Assembly (NCBI GenBank): GCA_016748015.1
Contig: JAAOMT010000590.1
Span: 615,912-679,911, forward strand
Reading direction: 5' to 3'
From: Geosiphon pyriformis
Lineage: Eukaryota; Glomeromycota; Glomeromycetes; Archaeosporales; Geosiphonaceae
Length of the DNA stretch: 64,000 nt
Shown: in pieces, positions 60,718 to 64,000 of the stretch
Position numbering within the stretch: position 1 is the first letter of the stretch
How the letters are laid out: each line of letters begins with the position of its first letter
The notes under the pieces: generated by a model
What the model was told of the DNA's origin: nothing
The model's database searches: none
Seen by the model: the letters and a program-made list of their open reading frames with translations, nothing else
Program-made: the position numbers and the translations under genes

Positions 60718-61408
60718 TGGAGCTTTCGGTTGTATTGCGTCAAAAGTACTTAATGACTTCACCTTTGATTTTACGGGGTTAGGGTTTATTAGATAGATGA
60801 TGAAAAGATAAAATGGGTAACTGCAGGAATAAATGAGAGTTTTCTGACATTTACGCGTCGGGCTCTTTTGCAAGGAAGTTGATCCCTTAATAAATTTCCT
60901 TGGTGCGAAGGATTGGACCACCTAATTTCTTTGTTATCCTTGCACTTAGCAGTTGAAGCGGAACCTCCTCAATCTTTTCTTTTAGATATTCTATTATTAA
61001 TTGATTTTGCTCCAGTAATCAAAAATAAAGTAGAAAAATCCTGCAATTTCAAGGATGATATTATGAAAGAAAGAAATTACTCTGCCAATTTTCAGTCGCT
61101 TACTGCTCCAATATTTTTCACTCAATAAATTTAAAAGGTTGAATTGTAATTCGAATGGTAAATTTAAATTTGAAAATAATCATTTGTCGAAACCCTTTTG
61201 TCAACGTTTGTGGTTTTCATTGTTGTTATTGCCATTGGTATTAATATTAATATTTGGGTCTAGAATAGTACTACTTTTTAAAGATAAAAGGATGCACTTG
61301 AAAGGGGACTTGTCTTAAGAATATTCGTAATACATCCGTGCGAGTTATGGTGTGTGAATTTCCAGGCCTTGCCTTTGGACAAGCATTTAATTCCAGACAA
61401 ACACGTTT

Positions 61409-61640
61409 GTTATAAAGCCTCTATAAATTAGTATTTAGCATCAATTTAGTGTCAATTTAAATCTTGAACAGTAAATCATTCCAGAAATCTCTTTCTTTCC
61501 TTTGTTATTGACGCAATTTCTCAATTTTTGTTACAAATCTCCTATAAATCAGTATTTTAGCATCAAATTTAAATTTCGAACAATAAATCATCTCTTTCTT
61601 CTTTTTGCCATTAACGTTATTTCAATTATTATCTTTTTTT
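61409..61640 (+). repeat. diverged tandem duplication, unit about 115 bp
   Basis: Copy 1 (61409-61529) and copy 2 (61530-61640) share the order GTTA-AAA, CTATAAAT-AGTATTT, AGCATCAA, AATTTAAAT, AACA-TAAATCAT, TCTCTTTCTT and ATT-ACG. A third partial start (GTTAACAAAG) is at 61641. The unit is not coding. Confidence 0.65.
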
Positions 61641-61710
61641 GTTAACAAAGTAACCTTTTAATCTTTTTTTTTTTTCAAGCTAGTTTTCAAAAATGTTAAT
61701 TCCACTATTA

Positions 61711-61830
61711 TCCTTACCATTACTACCACTCTCGTTACCACCACCATTACCATTACCATTACCACTACCACTACCACTACCACTACCACCACCACCACTA
61801 CCACTACCACTACCATCATTATTACCACCA
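61711..61830 (+). repeat. (ACC/ATT)n trinucleotide microsatellite
   Basis: Imperfect CCATTA and CCACTA hexamers, read as poly-(Leu-Pro) on plus and poly-Val on minus. These open frames are repeat artefacts. Confidence 0.9.
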
Positions 61831-62455
61831 TTACCAAACAATAAAAGCAGTTTTTTAAGACCCTATTGGAATGAAAATTGTGGTTACCCACTATGATTGA
61901 CATTGCTGTTTCAACTTCTTCCAACATGTCTTGTTTTTCAATTTTGCAAAATTCATGATTTTCAACCTTTAGTGAATATTAATTGCCAATAAAATGCAAA
62001 AATGATAATCAAAAAAAATAACAACAACCCATAACAAATGCCAAAAAAACAGAAATACTATCAATCATACATTATCAATTAAAATATATTCTTAAGATAA
62101 TGGATGGAATTGGCCAGATTTGCTTTTAATGCAATAGTAAGATGAAGCAAAAAATGTTAAATTAAAAAAAATGAAAATGTTATTATTGAAAGAAGTTGGT
62201 TAAAACCTATAACTTTTCAATAAAAACAACTTCTTTTCAGTTATTTGGTGTGAACGAAAGTTTAGTAAATCTTTTTGAAATCATTTTATGTTACTTTTCT
62301 TCACACTTCATCAATATATCAATATCCACATCAATAAAAGCCTATTTCCAGTTTAAATAATAATGAACATTCATTATGGTCTTTACATTTTGAAAAAAAG
62401 CACAAAAACAACAAATGGCCTTTTCCACACAAAATTACATGTGTTAGCAAACTTA

Positions 62456-62969
62456 CTTATTTTCGGAAAACTAATAAGTGGAAGTTTGCCTGGGTTTATG
62501 AGATAGAAAAACAAGTCCACGAAACTCAAGTGGATAAGTTTATTTATGCAGTCTCTATTGATCCTGGCATTCCTATTAAAGGAATAGGTGAAATTGGTCA
62601 ACAAGATATTAGACGTATTAATATCAAAAAAGAACAAGTTAATACAATCAATTTCTAAACGCAAAAAGAAGAAAGCTAAAAGACTTGATAAAGCAGAATG
62701 AAATTCACAGAAAAGCTATTGCTTTTTTTAACCCATGAATTCGATCCTATCATCCGAAAAATGATTGGCTGGACACATTATCGATTTCGACAATGTTTAA
62801 TAGCCAAAGCAGAGGAATTAGGAATTAATGTTATTATCCAAAATGAAGCTTATACGTCCAAGACTTTTAGTTGGTGTGGAAACATCCAAAACATTGGATA
62901 TATAAATGTCGAAATTGTAAGACTGTAATGGATAGAGATGAAAATGGCGCTCGGGGAATTTTTTCTTAA
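62456..62969 (+). pseudogene. degenerate Fanzor/TnpB-family nuclease (IS607/IS605 OrfB lineage)
   Basis: Three pieces line up in order. RuvC-I-like: WKFAWVYEIE then VSIDPGIPIKGIGE (62550-62600). Basic linker: KRKKKKAKRLDKAE (62659-62700). RuvC-III/zinc part: IGWTHYRFRQCLIAKAEELG, INVIIQNEAYTSKTFSWCGN, and after a frameshift YKCRNCKTVMDRDENGARGI (62901-62960). The paired CxxC and the DRDxNGAR catalytic box are family hallmarks. The frame changes at least twice (after 62655 and near 62900), and the RuvC-II segment between AIAFL-like and WTHYRF is missing about 25-30 residues. It is a dead copy, and its 5' end was not found. Confidence 0.82.
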
Positions 62970-63294
62970 CATTGTTTATTATTGATATATATTATAATCC
63001 ATCCAGTATACTTTTATAACAAAAAAAGTTTAATAATTTACACAAATATTAATATTAATAAATTTGCAGAATGAAACAAAGAGCATTAGGTTTCAAAACG
63101 TTACACAGGGTCTTTATTATCATTCGGTTTAGAAAAATTCAGCTATATATTAGTGTTTTTTGCCGACAAACTACCGGTCGCCGTTAATTACTTGCCTGAC
63201 AACTTTAGACTTTTACGGTCAACCCAGTTGCTGTTTGAAATTTGGCGCGCTGTTGAGCCCTAGTAAAAGGTATCCATTCAAAATTTAAATAAAA
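62970..63294. other. DOT1 upstream region
   Basis: 325 bases between the TnpB-like remnant and the DOT1 start; the last 150 are G/C-richer and probably the promoter. No other feature seen. Confidence 0.5.
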
Positions 63295-64000
63295 ATGGAT
63301 CAAGTTTCAAGACGTGTTCACTGTTCAACAACAGCGAATCCCGCAGAGTCGATCAACAAGGAAAAAACAAGCCGTGCTTTTACGAGTACTGGTTTTTGTT
63401 CAGCGCAAAAGAGGGGAAGACTTGACCTACAAGACAGAAAGACTTCACGCGCAAAAACCTCAGGAGACGCGACACCGCCACCAACTCAGAAACAAAAGCA
63501 GAAAAGAGGGTCAAATAAACAGCAAGCAAAAGAACCATCTTTTGATTTCTCTTATAGTACAAAAGCTCCTTCGTTAAAAAATTTTAAAAGTGATCAAAGA
63601 GAGGCTTTCACGGCTACATATCAGTCTTCATCCTCTCAGACTTTGTATAAGAAAAATGAGGACGAACCTGAATGTTATAGTATACCCGCAAGGCGATTAC
63701 AAGAAGTTTCTGATGACTCGGACATTGGTGAGGAAATCATTCAGCCAACACCTGTGGTCGACCGTAAAAGAGTGAATAAGATACTCAAAACTGTGTATGA
63801 TCGTACGGTTACTCCAAACGTAGAAATACTCGAAGATTATAAACGTGAGTACTTTCCTAGCATTTTTTCAACGGATCGATATAAATTAACATATCGCCAA
63901 ATATAATTAAGAAATCCTGCCTTTTGCCTATCAATGATCTTTTACCAACAGCTTGGAGTCCACAGGTGTATGGTGAATTGAAAACAAACTTGGTCCATGA
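63295..64000 (+). CDS. DOT1: DOT1-like histone H3K79 methyltransferase, 5' part
   Basis: Exon 1 is 63295-63844 (donor GTGAGT) and exon 2 starts at 63952 and runs off the window; 199 codons are visible. The first about 150 residues are basic and Ser/Gln-rich, like the nucleosome-binding N-terminus of fungal DOT1. Then NKILKTVYDRTVTPNVEILE, DYKPWSPQVYGELKTNLVHE matches the entry into the DOT1 catalytic domain (Y-RTV-P-VE-L--Y...VYGEL). The S-adenosylmethionine-binding DLGSGVGN motif should follow beyond the end. DOT1 methylates H3 Lys79 and marks active chromatin and repair sites. Reading through the intron meets a stop at 63904. Confidence 0.8.

Larger units (their letters stand above)
60219..62455. 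other. intergenic region with repeats and gene fragments
   Basis: Contains a possible ribosomal-protein fragment (60527-60717, minus), a TTAGGG-like string (about 60775-60790), a diverged tandem repeat (61409-61640) and an ACC/ATT-CCA microsatellite (61711-61830). Otherwise no coding homology. Confidence 0.55.

Noticed and set aside
61658-61927. Poly-Val (minus) and poly-Leu-Pro (plus) open frames
   Set aside because: They are translations of an ACC/ATT microsatellite with no other sequence content.
1-64000. tRNA, 5S or other RNA genes
   Set aside because: I looked for B-box-like GGTTCGAAxCC strings and cloverleaf context on both strands and found none convincing; a covariance search could still find one.

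Overview
The window looks like nuclear DNA of a filamentous fungus, most probably an arbuscular mycorrhizal fungus (Glomeromycotina, Rhizophagus-like). This is inferred from very A/T-rich spacers, short GT..AG introns (up to about 14 exons per gene), asparagine-rich and AAT-type simple repeats, a MATA-HMG-type gene, a 6.9 kb LINE and a Fanzor/TnpB fossil. The species cannot be fixed from sequence alone.

Layout. 1-13.7 kb is a transposon-filled A/T desert: the 3' tail of one LINE (1-205), a 5'-truncated LINE (1531-4905) and a nearly complete but inactive LINE (5010-11895) with ORF1 (RRM-like plus CCHC) and ORF2 (endonuclease, reverse transcriptase, RNase H, C-terminal zinc finger). From 13.8 kb on, host genes are packed between A/T spacers: XRCC2-like RecA paralogue (+), a small conserved fungal protein (+), cohesin RAD21 (+, 14 exons), mitochondrial monothiol glutaredoxin GRX5 (-), ribosome factor TIF6/eIF6 (+), a WG-rich RGG protein (-), exosome RRP42 (+), a small two-helix membrane protein (+), a MATA-HMG protein (+), an unknown coiled-coil membrane protein (+), a CHID1-like GH18 protein (-), PDX1/E3BP of the pyruvate dehydrogenase complex (+), a GVP36-like BAR protein (-), DPH5 (-), SHB17 (+), a DNAJC9-like J-protein (-), TFIIH subunit SSL1/p44 (-), a large protein with SPOC- and PIN-like regions recalling Chp1/TASOR (+), a broken Fanzor/TnpB copy (+), and the 5' end of a DOT1 H3K79 methyltransferase (+, cut by the window end).

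Themes. Most genes are housekeeping (RNA decay, ribosome assembly, mitochondrial metabolism, DNA repair, transcription). Several bear on chromatin or genome defence: RAD21, DOT1, the SPOC/PIN protein and the WG-repeat protein. The last two are recognised from sequence pattern only. The large LINE carries at least 18 in-frame stop codons but only one visible frameshift, and where the ancestral codon can be inferred the change is a C-to-T or G-to-A transition, which suggests cytosine deamination or a RIP-like process. Four head-to-head gene pairs share short intergenic promoters. Gene models were spliced by hand from GT..AG sites, frame continuity and family alignment from memory; no search was run.
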